Part shown: piece by piece, positions 33,976 to 43,904 of the stretch
Position numbering within the stretch: position 1 is the first letter of the stretch
Layout of the letters: each line of letters opens with the position of its first letter
DNA from: Psychrobacter immobilis
GTDB taxonomy: Bacteria; Pseudomonadota; Gammaproteobacteria; Pseudomonadales; Moraxellaceae
Length of the DNA stretch: 64,000 bases
Assembly: GCF_904846175.1 (NCBI RefSeq)
Contig: NZ_CAJGZM010000002.1
Coordinates: forward strand, 310,001 to 374,000
Reading direction: 5' to 3'
Translations under genes and position numbers: made by a program
Notes under the pieces: generated by a model
Seen by the model: only the letters and a program-made list of their open reading frames with translations
Told to the model about the DNA's origin: nothing
Database searches by the model: none

Positions 33976-35213
33976 GCCAGATTGAGTCAGTCATCGTCGT
34001 TGGTGCAAGTGCCGCTGGAGTAAGCGCTGTCAGAGCATTACGCCAACAGGGCTTTTTGGGCAGCATTACGCTGGTCGATAAAGACAAACATGGCGCGTAT
34101 GAGAGGCCACCGCTATCCAAGCAGATTTTGATGCAAGCCGATAGCACTCACCACGATATTGCTTTAATCAGCGATGACGAGCTCACGTCGCTCAATATAG
34201 AAGCTCACTATGGTGATGGTGTGTATGAATTAGATCCAACGACACGTCGCATCACTTTGGAGTCTGGTAAAGAATTAACCGCCGATGCCATCGTACTGGC
34301 AACGGGTGGCGAGGCAAGACGACTACCTATAGAAGGGGCAGATTTGCCGCAAGTATTTGTACTACGTCACTATGAAGATGCTCTAAACCTACGCCAAAGA
34401 TTGACCGCTGATACACGCGTGGCAGTGATAGGTGGCGGCTTCATTGGTGCTGAAACTACGGCTTCGTTATCTAAATCTGGCGCCGCAGTACAGTGGTTAG
34501 ATGCCGCTGAGCTTCCAATGGCTCATCTACTACCGACAGAATTATGCGAAAAAATTGTTGCTAATCACTGCTCCCAAGGTGTGACGCTAACACCTCATTG
34601 CCGCCTCGATAAATTTATAGAGCAGGCGGACGGTAGTGTGTCCATATTGTTTGAAGATACCACGTCCATTGAGGTTGATGTCATCGTGATGGGCGTTGGT
34701 ATGGCGCCAAGCACCCCTTATCTTTCGGAAGCAGTGAGCGCTGAGCTACTAAACCCAGCAACGGGCGGCATTCAAGTAAATGACAATCAAGTCACTAAAT
34801 TTTCAGGCATTTATGCGGCGGGAGACGTTGCGGCAGTGACCCAAGCTGATGGCTCAACGGTACGTCATGAACACTGGCAGTCAGCCCAACATCAAGGGGA
34901 GCGCGCCGCCGCTGCTATTTTAAATAAAGAGCCGCCTGCTGCACCCGTCGATTGGTTTTGGTCAGATCAAGGCGATTTGCATATAGAGATGGCTGGCAAT
35001 ATTTTACCCACCAAGGAGCATTTGGTCGTGAGACTTGAAAGTGATTGGCCGGTGTATTTTAGCGTGGTTGATAATCGCGTCGTTGGTGCAGTCAGTGTCA
35101 ATAATCCAAATGCCGTTCGTGCTGCCATGCGCATGATAAAGAATGATGTGAATGTTGAGCCATCACAATTGGCCAATCCAGAGCTACCACTGCGAAAACT
35201 GATGCGCGGCTAA
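33972..35213 (+). CDS. Ferredoxin reductase of an aromatic dioxygenase
   Basis: The product has 413 residues. It has two dinucleotide-binding motifs (VIVVGASAAGVSAVRAL for FAD and VAVIGGGFIGAETTASL for NAD), an ATGGEARRL link strand, GIYAAGDVA and the C-terminal reductase domain. It matches BphA4/HcaD-type FAD-containing NADH:ferredoxin reductases. It passes electrons to the Rieske ferredoxin encoded just before. The four-base overlap with the ferredoxin gene indicates coupling. Confidence 0.9.
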   Translation: MSQIESVIVVGASAAGVSAVRALRQQGFLGSITLVDKDKHGAYERPPLSKQILMQADSTHHDIALISDDELTSLNIEAHYGDGVYELDPTTRRITLESGKELTADAIVLATGGEARRLPIEGADLPQVFVLRHYEDALNLRQRLTADTRVAVIGGGFIGAETTASLSKSGAAVQWLDAAELPMAHLLPTELCEKIVANHCSQGVTLTPHCRLDKFIEQADGSVSILFEDTTSIEVDVIVMGVGMAPSTPYLSEAVSAELLNPATGGIQVNDNQVTKFSGIYAAGDVAAVTQADGSTVRHEHWQSAQHQGERAAAAILNKEPPAAPVDWFWSDQGDLHIEMAGNILPTKEHLVVRLESDWPVYFSVVDNRVVGAVSVNNPNAVRAAMRMIKNDVNVEPSQLANPELPLRKLMRG

Positions 35214-35274
35214 ATGCTTGGCTATATATGTGTTGTGTAGTGAAGGGATAAAACTCATAAAAGGGATTTTTAAC

Positions 35275-36162
35275 ATGTCAGAGATAAAAGCGTTGGGCTA
35301 TCTGGGCTTCTCCATTGCTGATAGAGAAGCGTGGCGAGATTATGCCGAAAACATACTGGGCGTCAGTGTCGATGACCATGATAACGGTGATATGTCACTG
35401 CGCGTCGATTCGTATGCTTGGCGTATTAAGCTTAAAAATTCAGATCATAACCATCTAGATTATGTCGGTTGGGAAGTCAGTGACAAGCAAGATTTGGAAA
35501 GTCTGAAAAGCCGCTTGCACAAGCATAAAATCGCTTTTGAAGTGGGTTCAGATGAGTTGGCAAAATCTCGTCAAGTAAAAGAGCTTATCGTCTTTTATGA
35601 TTCTGATGGCACCCGCTGTGAAGCCTTCTACGGCCCTTTACAATTGACTAATCAGCCTTTTGTCAGTCCTAAAGGTTTTCGCTTTATTACTGGCGAGCAG
35701 GGACTCGGTCATATTGTCCTTATTAGTAAAGATCATGCGGCGCAAGAAGCATTCTACACTCAGCTTTTAGGCTTCAAAGTATCAGATTACATCAATACCG
35801 AAATCGTACCTGGTAAACCTTTAAGTATCTCCTTCTTACGTTGTAACGGACGTCATCATTCTTTGGCATTAGCGCCTGTGCCTATCCCAGCAAAAGTTGC
35901 TCATATCATGCTGCAAGTCGATAACGTCGATGACGTTGGTCGGGCGATGGATGCGGCAGAGAAAGCGGGCACACACTTTTCGTTCACGCTAGGTCGACAC
36001 TCTAATGATGAGATGTTGTCTTTTTACACCATGAGCCCTTCTGGTTTTGATGTTGAATTTGGCTGGGGTGCCATAGAAGTTGATGATGATAGCTGGCATG
36101 TCAAAGTTCATCATACCAATTCAGCTTGGGGACATAAATTTCAGCGTCCGCCACGTAAATAA
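35275..36162 (+). CDS. Extradiol ring-cleavage dioxygenase (BphC-type)
   Basis: The start at ATG 35275 (295 residues) has AAAGGGA at the right distance; the frame to 35218 is an extension without support. It is a two-domain vicinal-oxygen-chelate enzyme. The Fe(II) ligands are visible: His 146 (GLGHIVL), His 210 (KVAHIML) and Glu 261 (DVEFGWG), the same spacing as BphC. His 194/195 (RHHSLAL) and Tyr 251 are also present. It opens a catechol next to the hydroxyl groups, giving a 2-hydroxy-6-oxo-dienoate for the hydrolase at 32824. Confidence 0.92.
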   Translation: MSEIKALGYLGFSIADREAWRDYAENILGVSVDDHDNGDMSLRVDSYAWRIKLKNSDHNHLDYVGWEVSDKQDLESLKSRLHKHKIAFEVGSDELAKSRQVKELIVFYDSDGTRCEAFYGPLQLTNQPFVSPKGFRFITGEQGLGHIVLISKDHAAQEAFYTQLLGFKVSDYINTEIVPGKPLSISFLRCNGRHHSLALAPVPIPAKVAHIMLQVDNVDDVGRAMDAAEKAGTHFSFTLGRHSNDEMLSFYTMSPSGFDVEFGWGAIEVDDDSWHVKVHHTNSAWGHKFQRPPRK

Positions 36163-36213
36163 CCCATCTATATACGACGCAAAAATACACGACGTACATG
36201 AGAGCTTTACATT

Positions 36214-36999
36214 ATGAATGACAAGAATACCGCTGCTGATTTAGCCACTTCACTATTTGATGCCTATAGTAAAGGCGCAATCGCACCACTACGTGACCAA
36301 GTTGACGCCACCGATATCTCTTTAGCTTATGGGATTCAGCAAGAGAATCACCGCCGCTGGAGCGAGCAAGGTAGAGTCACCATCGGTCGCAAGATTGGCC
36401 TGACCTCATCCGCCGTGCAAGCACAATTGGGTGTGGATCAACCGGACTACGGTATGGTCTACGCCGATACATGCTATTGCTCAGGCGCGCAGATATCTGT
36501 CGATCAGTTTTTGCAGCCCAAAATTGAAGCCGAAATTGCCTTCGTACTGAAGTCTGATTTAGATGCTGAGCATTTAACGATTATTGATGTCATCAATGCC
36601 GTTGATTATGCCGTTGCTGCTTTAGAGATTGTCGATAGTCGTGTGGCGAACTGGGATATTAGCCTGTTTGATACTATCGCTGACAATGCTTCTTACGGCG
36701 GAATCATTATGGGAACCACACCCGTACCGCTTAGCCAACTGGATTTAGAAAGCTGCAAAATGCAGTTGGCAAATGGTGATGCAGTCGTTTCTGAAGGCGA
36801 AGGTCGGGCGTGTTTAGGCAACCCCTTATTGGCGACACTTTGGCTTGCCAATATGATGATTAAAAATGGTCAGCCACTCAAAGCAGGTGATGTGGTGCTA
36901 TCTGGTGCTCTAGGTCCAATGATAGCCGTCAAATCAGGGGATCAATTTACCGCCAGCATAGATGGTCTGAATAGTGTGTCAGTAAGCTTTATCGATTAA
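36214..36999 (+). CDS. 2-hydroxypenta-2,4-dienoate hydratase (2-keto-4-pentenoate hydratase)
   Basis: The product has 261 residues, the usual length. It contains GRKIGLTSSAVQAQLGVDQPDYG, the metal-binding region PKIEAEIAFVL, ALEIVDSRVANWDISLFDTIADN and LWLANMM with LKAGDVVLSGALGPM. The enzyme (MhpD/BphH/HsaE family) adds water to give 4-hydroxy-2-oxopentanoate. It is followed by the aldehyde dehydrogenase and aldolase genes, the standard lower meta pathway order. Confidence 0.92.
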   Translation: MNDKNTAADLATSLFDAYSKGAIAPLRDQVDATDISLAYGIQQENHRRWSEQGRVTIGRKIGLTSSAVQAQLGVDQPDYGMVYADTCYCSGAQISVDQFLQPKIEAEIAFVLKSDLDAEHLTIIDVINAVDYAVAALEIVDSRVANWDISLFDTIADNASYGGIIMGTTPVPLSQLDLESCKMQLANGDAVVSEGEGRACLGNPLLATLWLANMMIKNGQPLKAGDVVLSGALGPMIAVKSGDQFTASIDGLNSVSVSFID

Positions 37000-37054
37000 T
37001 AACTAAATAGCAAACCGAATAAGTAGTTCACCTATCGAAAAGGATGTCAATAAT

Positions 37055-37996
37055 ATGTCAACGAAAGCGAAAGTCGCCATCATCGGTTCAGGAAATATTG
37101 GAACCGATCTGATGATTAAAATTCTAAGAACCTCTCAAGAGCTAGAGATCGTCGCCATGGTTGGTGTCGATCCTGAATCTGATGGCTTAGCACGTGCCAA
37201 ACGTATGGGCGTCGCAACCACTCATGAAGGTATCAATGGTTTAGTGGCTATGCCTGAGTGGGAGAACATCGCGATTGTCTTCGATGCCACTTCTGCCTCT
37301 GCGCATGCCACCCATTCTAAAATTTGTAATGAAGCGGGCAAAGTCATTGTTGATTTGACCCCAGCTGCGATTGGTCCGTTTATTGTCCCTGCGGTCAATG
37401 GCGATTCCAATATTGATCAGCCTAATGTCAACATGGTGACGTGTGGTGGTCAAGCGACCATCCCTATTGTATATGCCGTATCGCGCGTGGCACCGGTGCA
37501 TTATGCAGAAATCATCGCCTCTATCTCATCAAAATCTGCAGGACCCGGTACTCGTGCAAATATTGATGAGTTTACCGAAACTACCTCGCAAGCAATTGAG
37601 CAGGTAGGCGGTGCCAAAAAAGGCAAAGCGATTATTGTCCTAAACCCTGCCGAGCCACCGATGATTATGCGTGACACTGTACTCACCTTTTCTGAAGATG
37701 CCAATGAGGACGACATTAGAGCCAGTGTTGATGAAATGGTAAAAGAGGTACAAAGCTATGTGCCAGGTTATCGCTTAAAGCAGACAGTACAGTTTGAGCG
37801 CTATACCGAACAAAACCCATTGCATATACCAGATATCGGTACGTTGACAGGGCTGAAAACCTCAGTATTTCTTGAAGTAGAAGGGGCGGCGCATTACCTA
37901 CCTTCGTATGCGGGCAATTTAGACATTATGACCTCAGCGGCACTGAAAACTGCTGAAAAAATTGCGGTAGCCAGACAAGCACAAGTGGGAGAATAA
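37055..37996 (+). CDS. Acetaldehyde dehydrogenase (acetylating)
   Basis: The product has 313 residues, a normal length. It starts with a Rossmann motif ([18 protein letters not shown]) and has the catalytic Cys in [17 protein letters not shown]. The family (MhpF/BphJ/HsaG) oxidises acetaldehyde to acetyl-CoA and forms a channelling complex with the aldolase encoded next. AAAGGA precedes the ATG. The gap to the aldolase gene is only 3 bp. Confidence 0.94.
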   Translation: MSTKAKVAIIGSGNIGTDLMIKILRTSQELEIVAMVGVDPESDGLARAKRMGVATTHEGINGLVAMPEWENIAIVFDATSASAHATHSKICNEAGKVIVDLTPAAIGPFIVPAVNGDSNIDQPNVNMVTCGGQATIPIVYAVSRVAPVHYAEIIASISSKSAGPGTRANIDEFTETTSQAIEQVGGAKKGKAIIVLNPAEPPMIMRDTVLTFSEDANEDDIRASVDEMVKEVQSYVPGYRLKQTVQFERYTEQNPLHIPDIGTLTGLKTSVFLEVEGAAHYLPSYAGNLDIMTSAALKTAEKIAVARQAQVGE

Positions 37997-37999
37997 ATT

Positions 38000-39019
38000 A
38001 TGACTAATAAAAAACTATATATCCAAGACGTCACCCTTCGCGACGGTATGCATGCCATACGTCATCAATACGGTATTGACCATGTACGTGATATCGCTAA
38101 AGCGCTCGAAGAAGCAGGTGTTGATGCTATTGAAGTTGCGCATGGCGATGGCCTAAGTGGCAGTAGCTTCAACTATGGCTTTGGTGCGCATACCGATTGG
38201 GAGTGGTTAGAGGCGGTTGCTGATGTATTAGACAAAACCGTACTGACCACGCTATTGCTACCCGGTATCGGCTCTGTCAAAGATTTAAAGCGCGCTTATG
38301 ATTTGGGCGTACGTTCAGTGCGTGTTGCGACCCATTGTACAGAAGCGGACGTCTCAAAACAGCATATCGAAACCGCGAAAGCGATGGGCATGGACACGAT
38401 AGGCTTCTTGATGATGTCGCATATGGTGTCTCCCACCAAACTGGCCGAACAGGCAAAAATCATGGAGTCGTATGGCGCAGGTTGTGTCTATGTCGTAGAC
38501 AGCGGCGGCGCGATGAATATGAATGATATTGCAGATCGCGTCAAGGCACTAAAAGATACGTTAAATGCCAGCACTGAGCTTGGTATTCACGCGCATCACA
38601 ACCTAAGTCTAGGTGTCGCCAATAGCATTGTCGCGGTCGAAAATGGCGTAACTCGTGTCGATGCTTCTTTAACTGGTATGGGCGCTGGCGCTGGAAACGC
38701 ACCGTTAGAAGTGTTTATTGCCGTCATCAATCGCTTAGGATGGGAGCATAACTGCGACCTTTATAAATTGATGGATGCGGCTGAAGACTTGGTGCGACCA
38801 CTACAAGACAGACCTGTTCGGGTTGACCGTGAGACGCTAACACTTGGCTATGCTGGTGTTTACTCTAGCTTCTTACGTCATGCCGAAAAAGCATCTAAGC
38901 AATACAATATTGATGTGCGAGAGATATTGGTTGAAGTGGGCAAGCGTAAGCTTATCGGTGGTCAAGAAGACATGATCGTTGATGTGGCTCTGGACTTAAT
39001 TAATAAAGTGAAGGGGTAG
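38000..39019 (+). CDS. 4-hydroxy-2-oxovalerate aldolase
   Basis: The product has 339 residues. It opens with the [15 protein letters not shown] signature (Arg and Asp of the active site); the metal-ligand histidines are in [15 protein letters not shown], and the C-terminal communication domain is present. It splits 4-hydroxy-2-oxopentanoate to pyruvate and acetaldehyde (MhpE/BphI/HsaF family) and hands acetaldehyde to the preceding enzyme. A six-base gap separates it from the dehydrogenase stop. Confidence 0.94.
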   Translation: MTNKKLYIQDVTLRDGMHAIRHQYGIDHVRDIAKALEEAGVDAIEVAHGDGLSGSSFNYGFGAHTDWEWLEAVADVLDKTVLTTLLLPGIGSVKDLKRAYDLGVRSVRVATHCTEADVSKQHIETAKAMGMDTIGFLMMSHMVSPTKLAEQAKIMESYGAGCVYVVDSGGAMNMNDIADRVKALKDTLNASTELGIHAHHNLSLGVANSIVAVENGVTRVDASLTGMGAGAGNAPLEVFIAVINRLGWEHNCDLYKLMDAAEDLVRPLQDRPVRVDRETLTLGYAGVYSSFLRHAEKASKQYNIDVREILVEVGKRKLIGGQEDMIVDVALDLINKVKG

Positions 39020-39024
39020 AGGAT

Positions 39025-39993
39025 ATGGCCAATAGAGATATCGTATCTGCATTATATGATCAGATGCGGCTGCCAGTTATCGTAGCGCCGATGTTCCTGA
39101 TATCGGGCCCTGACTTGGTTATCGCATCGGCAAAAGCGGGAATAATAGGCTGTTTCCCAGCCCCTAACGCTCGCACGATTGAGGTATTAGAAGAGTGGTT
39201 AGACAAAATCGAGTCCGAGCTTAAAGATACCGCCTATGAGGGTATGTGGGCGATGAACATGATTGTTCATAAAAGCTATGACCGTTTTGAGGCCGAGTTG
39301 GCATTGGTTGAGCGCTACAAACCTAAGTTTGTGGTGACCGCGCTTGGTAGTCCTAAACGCGTATTAGATAGAGTTCATGCGTTTGGCGGCAAGGTTTTCG
39401 CCGATGTTATCAATGCAGAACAAGCAAAAAAAGCCGTCGAAGCAGGCGTTGATGGTCTGATTTTGGTTTGTTCTGGAGCGGGTGGTCATACCGGCAAATA
39501 TACGGCTTTTGCTTTTGTAGAAGAGGTTCGCCGTTTTTATGATGGGCCTATCATCGTTGGCGGCGCGATACAAAGCGCCAAATCAATTGCCGCCTTGCTC
39601 GCTCTTGGGGCTGACTTTGCTTATATGGGCACTCGCTTTATCAGCTGTCCTGAGAGCTTAGTGAACGATGATTATCGCAGTATGTTGGTTGAATCAACCA
39701 TGTCGGATATTGTGACATCAGATGTCGTCTCTGGAGTGATGGCCAATTGGCTAAAAGCCAGTTTAGAAAAATCAGGCTTTGATCTTAAGTCGTCTAAAGG
39801 CAGTACAGAAATTGATTTTTCTGATATCCACGGTGAAGGTAAAGCTTGGAAGGACACTTGGGGCGCAGGTCACGGGGTGAGCGCGACCGAGTGCGTTGAG
39901 AGCGTCGCTGATGTGGTTGACTCGTTAGCTACCGAGCTTAAAACCTTGAAATCTACGCTTAACGATAAGCTTGCCGAATGGCCCAAAGCATAA
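39025..39993 (+). CDS. NMO-like flavin oxidoreductase
   Basis: The product has 322 residues and follows the aldolase by 5 bp. It is an (alpha/beta)8 FMN protein of the nitronate monooxygenase/2-nitropropane dioxygenase family, with PVIVAPMFLIS, GADFAYMGTRF, VGGAIQ and the His-containing LVCSGAGGHTGKYTAF. Nothing points to nitroalkane substrates, and family members also act as enoyl or quinone reductases. Its coupling to the aldolase suggests a pathway step or protective role. Function is unresolved; it is an unusual member of a meta-cleavage operon. Confidence 0.78.
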   Translation: MANRDIVSALYDQMRLPVIVAPMFLISGPDLVIASAKAGIIGCFPAPNARTIEVLEEWLDKIESELKDTAYEGMWAMNMIVHKSYDRFEAELALVERYKPKFVVTALGSPKRVLDRVHAFGGKVFADVINAEQAKKAVEAGVDGLILVCSGAGGHTGKYTAFAFVEEVRRFYDGPIIVGGAIQSAKSIAALLALGADFAYMGTRFISCPESLVNDDYRSMLVESTMSDIVTSDVVSGVMANWLKASLEKSGFDLKSSKGSTEIDFSDIHGEGKAWKDTWGAGHGVSATECVESVADVVDSLATELKTLKSTLNDKLAEWPKA

Positions 39994-40093
39994 GCGGTAA
40001 GTAACAAGCAGTTTCTATCTTTATATCCAATACCAATTGATGAGCATTGAATATAAAGATTCAAGTTAGTCTAACCATGGAAGGATGGGCAAA

Positions 40094-41944
40094 ATGATTG
40101 AGTTTGTATCCAAAACTGACCCACAAATAAAACTTGGTCGCCACGATGTGGTCACTGATGACAGTGCTCAAAACTATATTGTGCTACGTAATAAAGAGCC
40201 GCTTAATCTTGATGAGCATACGATGCTGGACTGCATTGATCACTGGGCTAAACGCTCTCCAAATACCGTTTGTATGCGTGAAAGAGCAGCGGATGGTTGG
40301 TCGGAGATATCTTACAAAGAGTTTGCCTCCAGAGTAAAGAGTATTGCGACGCATTTAGGTGCTTTAGATATTTCAGCGGACAAGCCTCTGATGATAATCG
40401 CACCAAACTCTATCAATCATGCGTTGGTAGCATTTGCAGCAATGACACTTGGCGTTCCTGTCACGCCTGTTTCAATTGCTTATGCAGTATACGGCAATTC
40501 CTTTGAGCGTCTGTCTAGTATTATTGATACGGTAAAACCTGGCGTAATCCATTTCAGCAATACCAATATTTTTAAAAATGCAGCGAAATCTATTCTTGCT
40601 AAACATGACATACCTTGTATTGCTTTTAATTCAGATATGGATGATATCCCTGCGATTCGAAGCTTGCCGCAAGTGACAGAGGCAGAAGTTGAGGCGAGAA
40701 GGAGGGCTGTTAACCAAGACACTATCTGTAAAGTGATGATGACTTCTGGCTCTACTGGCACGCCAAAAGGGGTTATTAACACTCATCGAATGATGTATAG
40801 CAATCAAGTTGCGCTCTATAAAATGTGGCCGTTTTTGAAGGATATGACCCCCAGTTTGGTAAGTTGGTTGCCGTGGAGTCATACCTTTGGTGGCAACGTA
40901 TGTGTCAATATCGCTTTGTTTAATGGTGGCACCTTGACCATCGACGATGGCAAACCAGTTCCAGGGCATATCGGCAGAACCATTGAAAACATCTGCATGA
41001 TTGAGCCCAATATTCACTTCAACGTACCCGCTGGTATAGAAGCTTTATTGGCAGAATTTGAAGACAATCATCGCCAAGCGCGCAAGTTCTTTTCAGTCGT
41101 AAAAGTCATCTTTATTGCTGCTGCAGCCTTACCTGAGAAAACCAGAAATAGGTTGGCTGAGCTTTCCATTGAGCTGGTTGGCACAAGTCCTAAGCTTTTG
41201 GCCGGTTGGGGCTCTACAGAAACCGCTCCTTTTGCAACGTGCTTAAATTTTGAGTCTGATGTCGCCGTTAATATTGGTGTTCCTATGCCTGGAACCGAGA
41301 TTAAGTTAACAGCGGTGCAGGATAAGATGGCACTTGCGGTACGTGGTCCCAATGTGACGCCAGGGTATTGGCGCAATGAGAAAGCAACGGCTGAAGCTTT
41401 TGATGCAGACGGTTTTTATTCGATAGGTGATGCAGGTCGATTAATCAATCCAGACAATCCATCTGAAGGCCTAATCTTTGATGGCAGAACGTCTGAGAAT
41501 TTTAAACTGCGCTCTGGCACTTGGGTTAATGTCAATGCGATCAGAGTCGGGGTCGTGACGGCATTAAAACCTTATTTTTTAGATGCAGTTATTACAGGAC
41601 ACAACCAGTCGGAAATTGGTTTACTTATCGTGCCTAATATTGAGCGTTTGGCCAAAGAGCATCAATTGACGGAAGAGCAACAAAATGCCGCCCATTTACA
41701 ACAGCTGGATGCGGTTGTTCATCAGGTCGTTGAGCTATTGCAACAATATAACGACGTGTATTTCAGCAATAGCACCAGGATAGGTAGGGTGGCAATCATA
41801 CCTGAGCAACCATCGATTGAAAAAAATGAAATAACTGATAAGGGCTATTTAAATCAACGAGCCTTATTAGAGAGTTGGTCAGAACTCATCGATAAGATGT
41901 ATGACGAAGAAAGACAAGCGAGTATTTATTTTCATTCTTTTTAA
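40094..41944 (+). CDS. Feruloyl-CoA-synthase-like AMP-forming ligase
   Basis: The start at ATG 40094 (616 residues) has GGAAGG nine bases upstream; the ATG at 40085 touches that site. The P-loop is MMTSGSTGTPKGVINTH, followed by WLPWSHTFGG, LLAGWGSTETAP and GDAGRLINP with DGRTSENFKLRSGTWVN. This arrangement is that of feruloyl-CoA synthases, which activate aryl carboxylates. No feruloyl-CoA hydratase/lyase or vanillin dehydrogenase is near. It may therefore activate a different aromatic acid, for instance the acid released by the hydrolase or the imported substrate. Substrate unknown. Confidence 0.8.
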   Translation: MIEFVSKTDPQIKLGRHDVVTDDSAQNYIVLRNKEPLNLDEHTMLDCIDHWAKRSPNTVCMRERAADGWSEISYKEFASRVKSIATHLGALDISADKPLMIIAPNSINHALVAFAAMTLGVPVTPVSIAYAVYGNSFERLSSIIDTVKPGVIHFSNTNIFKNAAKSILAKHDIPCIAFNSDMDDIPAIRSLPQVTEAEVEARRRAVNQDTICKVMMTSGSTGTPKGVINTHRMMYSNQVALYKMWPFLKDMTPSLVSWLPWSHTFGGNVCVNIALFNGGTLTIDDGKPVPGHIGRTIENICMIEPNIHFNVPAGIEALLAEFEDNHRQARKFFSVVKVIFIAAAALPEKTRNRLAELSIELVGTSPKLLAGWGSTETAPFATCLNFESDVAVNIGVPMPGTEIKLTAVQDKMALAVRGPNVTPGYWRNEKATAEAFDADGFYSIGDAGRLINPDNPSEGLIFDGRTSENFKLRSGTWVNVNAIRVGVVTALKPYFLDAVITGHNQSEIGLLIVPNIERLAKEHQLTEEQQNAAHLQQLDAVVHQVVELLQQYNDVYFSNSTRIGRVAIIPEQPSIEKNEITDKGYLNQRALLESWSELIDKMYDEERQASIYFHSF

Positions 41945-41999
41945 ACCACAACCGCTTATTAAACCAAAATTGCTGAATTTTAATTACGGAGAAACACTA

Positions 42000-43304
42000 A
42001 TGTCAATGAATATACGATCAATGGTCGATCACGAAAATGGATTAATAGATAGACGTATTTTTTGGGATGAGGCTATCTATCAACAAGAGCTTAAGCAGAT
42101 TTTTGCACGCTGCTGGCATTTTGTCGCCCACGAATCACAGGTCAAATCCTTTGGCGACTTTATCACCACTTACATTGGCGAAGATGCAGTTATTGTCGCG
42201 AGAGCAAAAGATAAAAGCATCAACGTCATGCTCAATGCATGTCCACATCGCGGAAATAAAGTGTGCTTTGCCGGTGAAGGTAAAATCCGCTCATTCGTTT
42301 GTAATTATCATGGCTGGGCATTTGGGCTAGACGGCAAGCTCAATGGCATGCCTGCAAATGAGCTGTATGACAAAACCGAAGGCTTTAACAAAGAAGACTG
42401 GGGCTTGCATAGAGCTCGCGTCGAAACTTATAAAGGCTTGGTGTTTGCGACTTTCGATGAAGAAGCGCCGTCTTTAGGAGAGTATTTGGGTGATTTCCGC
42501 TGGTATTTGGATGCTATTTTGGACGTAGACGATAAAGGCACTGAGTTTTTGCCTGGGACGACACGCTCACTACTAAAGTGTAATTGGAAATATCCTGCCG
42601 ATAACTTCGTCGGTGATATCTACCACGCTTTATGGACGCATCTTGGGGCGGCAGAGGCAACGCTTAAAGATGCTGGTGGTATTGTGGTCAGCAATGAAAA
42701 CTCTTATCAAGCCAGTGTTAATGGTCATGGTTGGGAGTTCTCGTTAGCCAATAACTTCGGTAATGCCGCGACCATGGGCGACAAGGATATCATCAAATAT
42801 CTACGCTCTCGCGAGCAGGAAATTACCAAGCGCTTAGGGGTAGCACGTGGAAAAATGCTAGGTTCGGTGGCATCGGGACTTATCTTCCCTAACTTTGCTT
42901 TCTTACCTGGTTACCTAACCTTTAGAACTTTTTTACCCAAAGGGCCAACAGAGACAGAACTGCATAGCTGGACGTTAGTTCCAAGCGAAGCGTCGGACGA
43001 GATAAAAGATAAGTGGCGACTGGGAGCTATGCGTACTTTTTCGCCAAGTGGGATTTTGGAGATGGATGATGGAGAAAACTGGGAACATGCCACGCTTGGC
43101 AACTCAGGATACGTCACTCGTAATCAAAAATTATGCTATGCCATGAATCCAACAAAGGGCGAAGCGGTTCCTATTGACTTGCCAGGTACGGTTACCAAGG
43201 GTCAGTTGAATGACGCCAACCAACGTCTGTTTTTCAAACGCTATACCGAATTTATGGAAGCTGGCAGTTGGGCTGATATTCCACTAGCAGAGTCACAATT
43301 CTAA
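42000..43304 (+). CDS. Aromatic ring-hydroxylating dioxygenase, alpha subunit
   Basis: The start is ATG 42000 (434 residues) with GGAG eight bases upstream; earlier in-frame codons overlap the ligase end. The Rieske ligands are Cys 81, His 83 (ACPHRGNKVC), Cys 101 and His 104 (VCNYHGWAF). The mononuclear iron site is in DNFVGDIYHALWTHLG with Asp 206, His 209 and His 214, most like the naphthalene-dioxygenase pattern. It forms a cis-dihydrodiol on an aromatic ring with the beta subunit, ferredoxin and reductase encoded here. The ring substrate is not readable. Confidence 0.92.
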   Translation: MSMNIRSMVDHENGLIDRRIFWDEAIYQQELKQIFARCWHFVAHESQVKSFGDFITTYIGEDAVIVARAKDKSINVMLNACPHRGNKVCFAGEGKIRSFVCNYHGWAFGLDGKLNGMPANELYDKTEGFNKEDWGLHRARVETYKGLVFATFDEEAPSLGEYLGDFRWYLDAILDVDDKGTEFLPGTTRSLLKCNWKYPADNFVGDIYHALWTHLGAAEATLKDAGGIVVSNENSYQASVNGHGWEFSLANNFGNAATMGDKDIIKYLRSREQEITKRLGVARGKMLGSVASGLIFPNFAFLPGYLTFRTFLPKGPTETELHSWTLVPSEASDEIKDKWRLGAMRTFSPSGILEMDDGENWEHATLGNSGYVTRNQKLCYAMNPTKGEAVPIDLPGTVTKGQLNDANQRLFFKRYTEFMEAGSWADIPLAESQF

Positions 43305-43316
43305 AAGGAGCTAACC

Positions 43317-43865
43317 ATGACCAGAGATCAGTTATTAGCACTTGAAGCTAAAGGTGAACATGTGAATATGCAGACCTTTTTTGATGTTCAAAGGTTTGTC
43401 AATCACGAAATATATCTGCTGAATCACGAGATTCTTGATAAATGGGCAGACAATTTGGAAGACGATTTAATTTACTGGGCACCTATTCGCGAGAACATCC
43501 TGCGCAGAAACCGTACGCCAGAAATTACCACAGCTAGGGTGTCCTTGTTTGAAGAAGATAAAGATTCAATCATGATGCGCCTAAAACGCAATGATAGTGG
43601 CATGTGCTGGACAGAAGATCCGCCAACCCGTCAGGTAACGGCGATATCAAACTTAGAGGTCTTTCATACCGATAAAGCGGACGAGTTTGAAGTCCATAGT
43701 GTATTTACTTTATACCGCAGTCGCTTTGAGCGTGATGACTCTACCTTGATGGGACGCCGTAAAGACATCTGGCGCAAAGTAAGCGATGAGTATCGTTTGG
43801 CTGGACGGCTGATTCTGCTGCAACAATCTACGTTACTGACCAAAAACCTAAACGTATTTATGTAG
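43317..43865 (+). CDS. Aromatic ring-hydroxylating dioxygenase, beta subunit
   Basis: The product has 182 residues, normal for the small structural subunit. It has the NTF2-like fold pattern, with VQRFVNHEIYLLNHEILDKW, DLIYWAPIR and a VSDEYRLAGRLILLQQSTLL ending. It makes an alpha3beta3 oxygenase with the preceding alpha subunit. AAAGGAG lies before the ATG, and the gap from the alpha gene is 12 bp. Confidence 0.92.
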   Translation: MTRDQLLALEAKGEHVNMQTFFDVQRFVNHEIYLLNHEILDKWADNLEDDLIYWAPIRENILRRNRTPEITTARVSLFEEDKDSIMMRLKRNDSGMCWTEDPPTRQVTAISNLEVFHTDKADEFEVHSVFTLYRSRFERDDSTLMGRRKDIWRKVSDEYRLAGRLILLQQSTLLTKNLNVFM

Positions 43866-43904
43866 CGCTTTATAAAATTTAATAGGTGATTTTGAGGCAA
43901 TAAT

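Noticed and set aside
40094-41944. Ferulate catabolism as the role of the cluster
   Set aside because: The ligase looks feruloyl-CoA-synthase-like, but no hydratase/lyase or vanillin pathway genes are present, so the substrate cannot be claimed.
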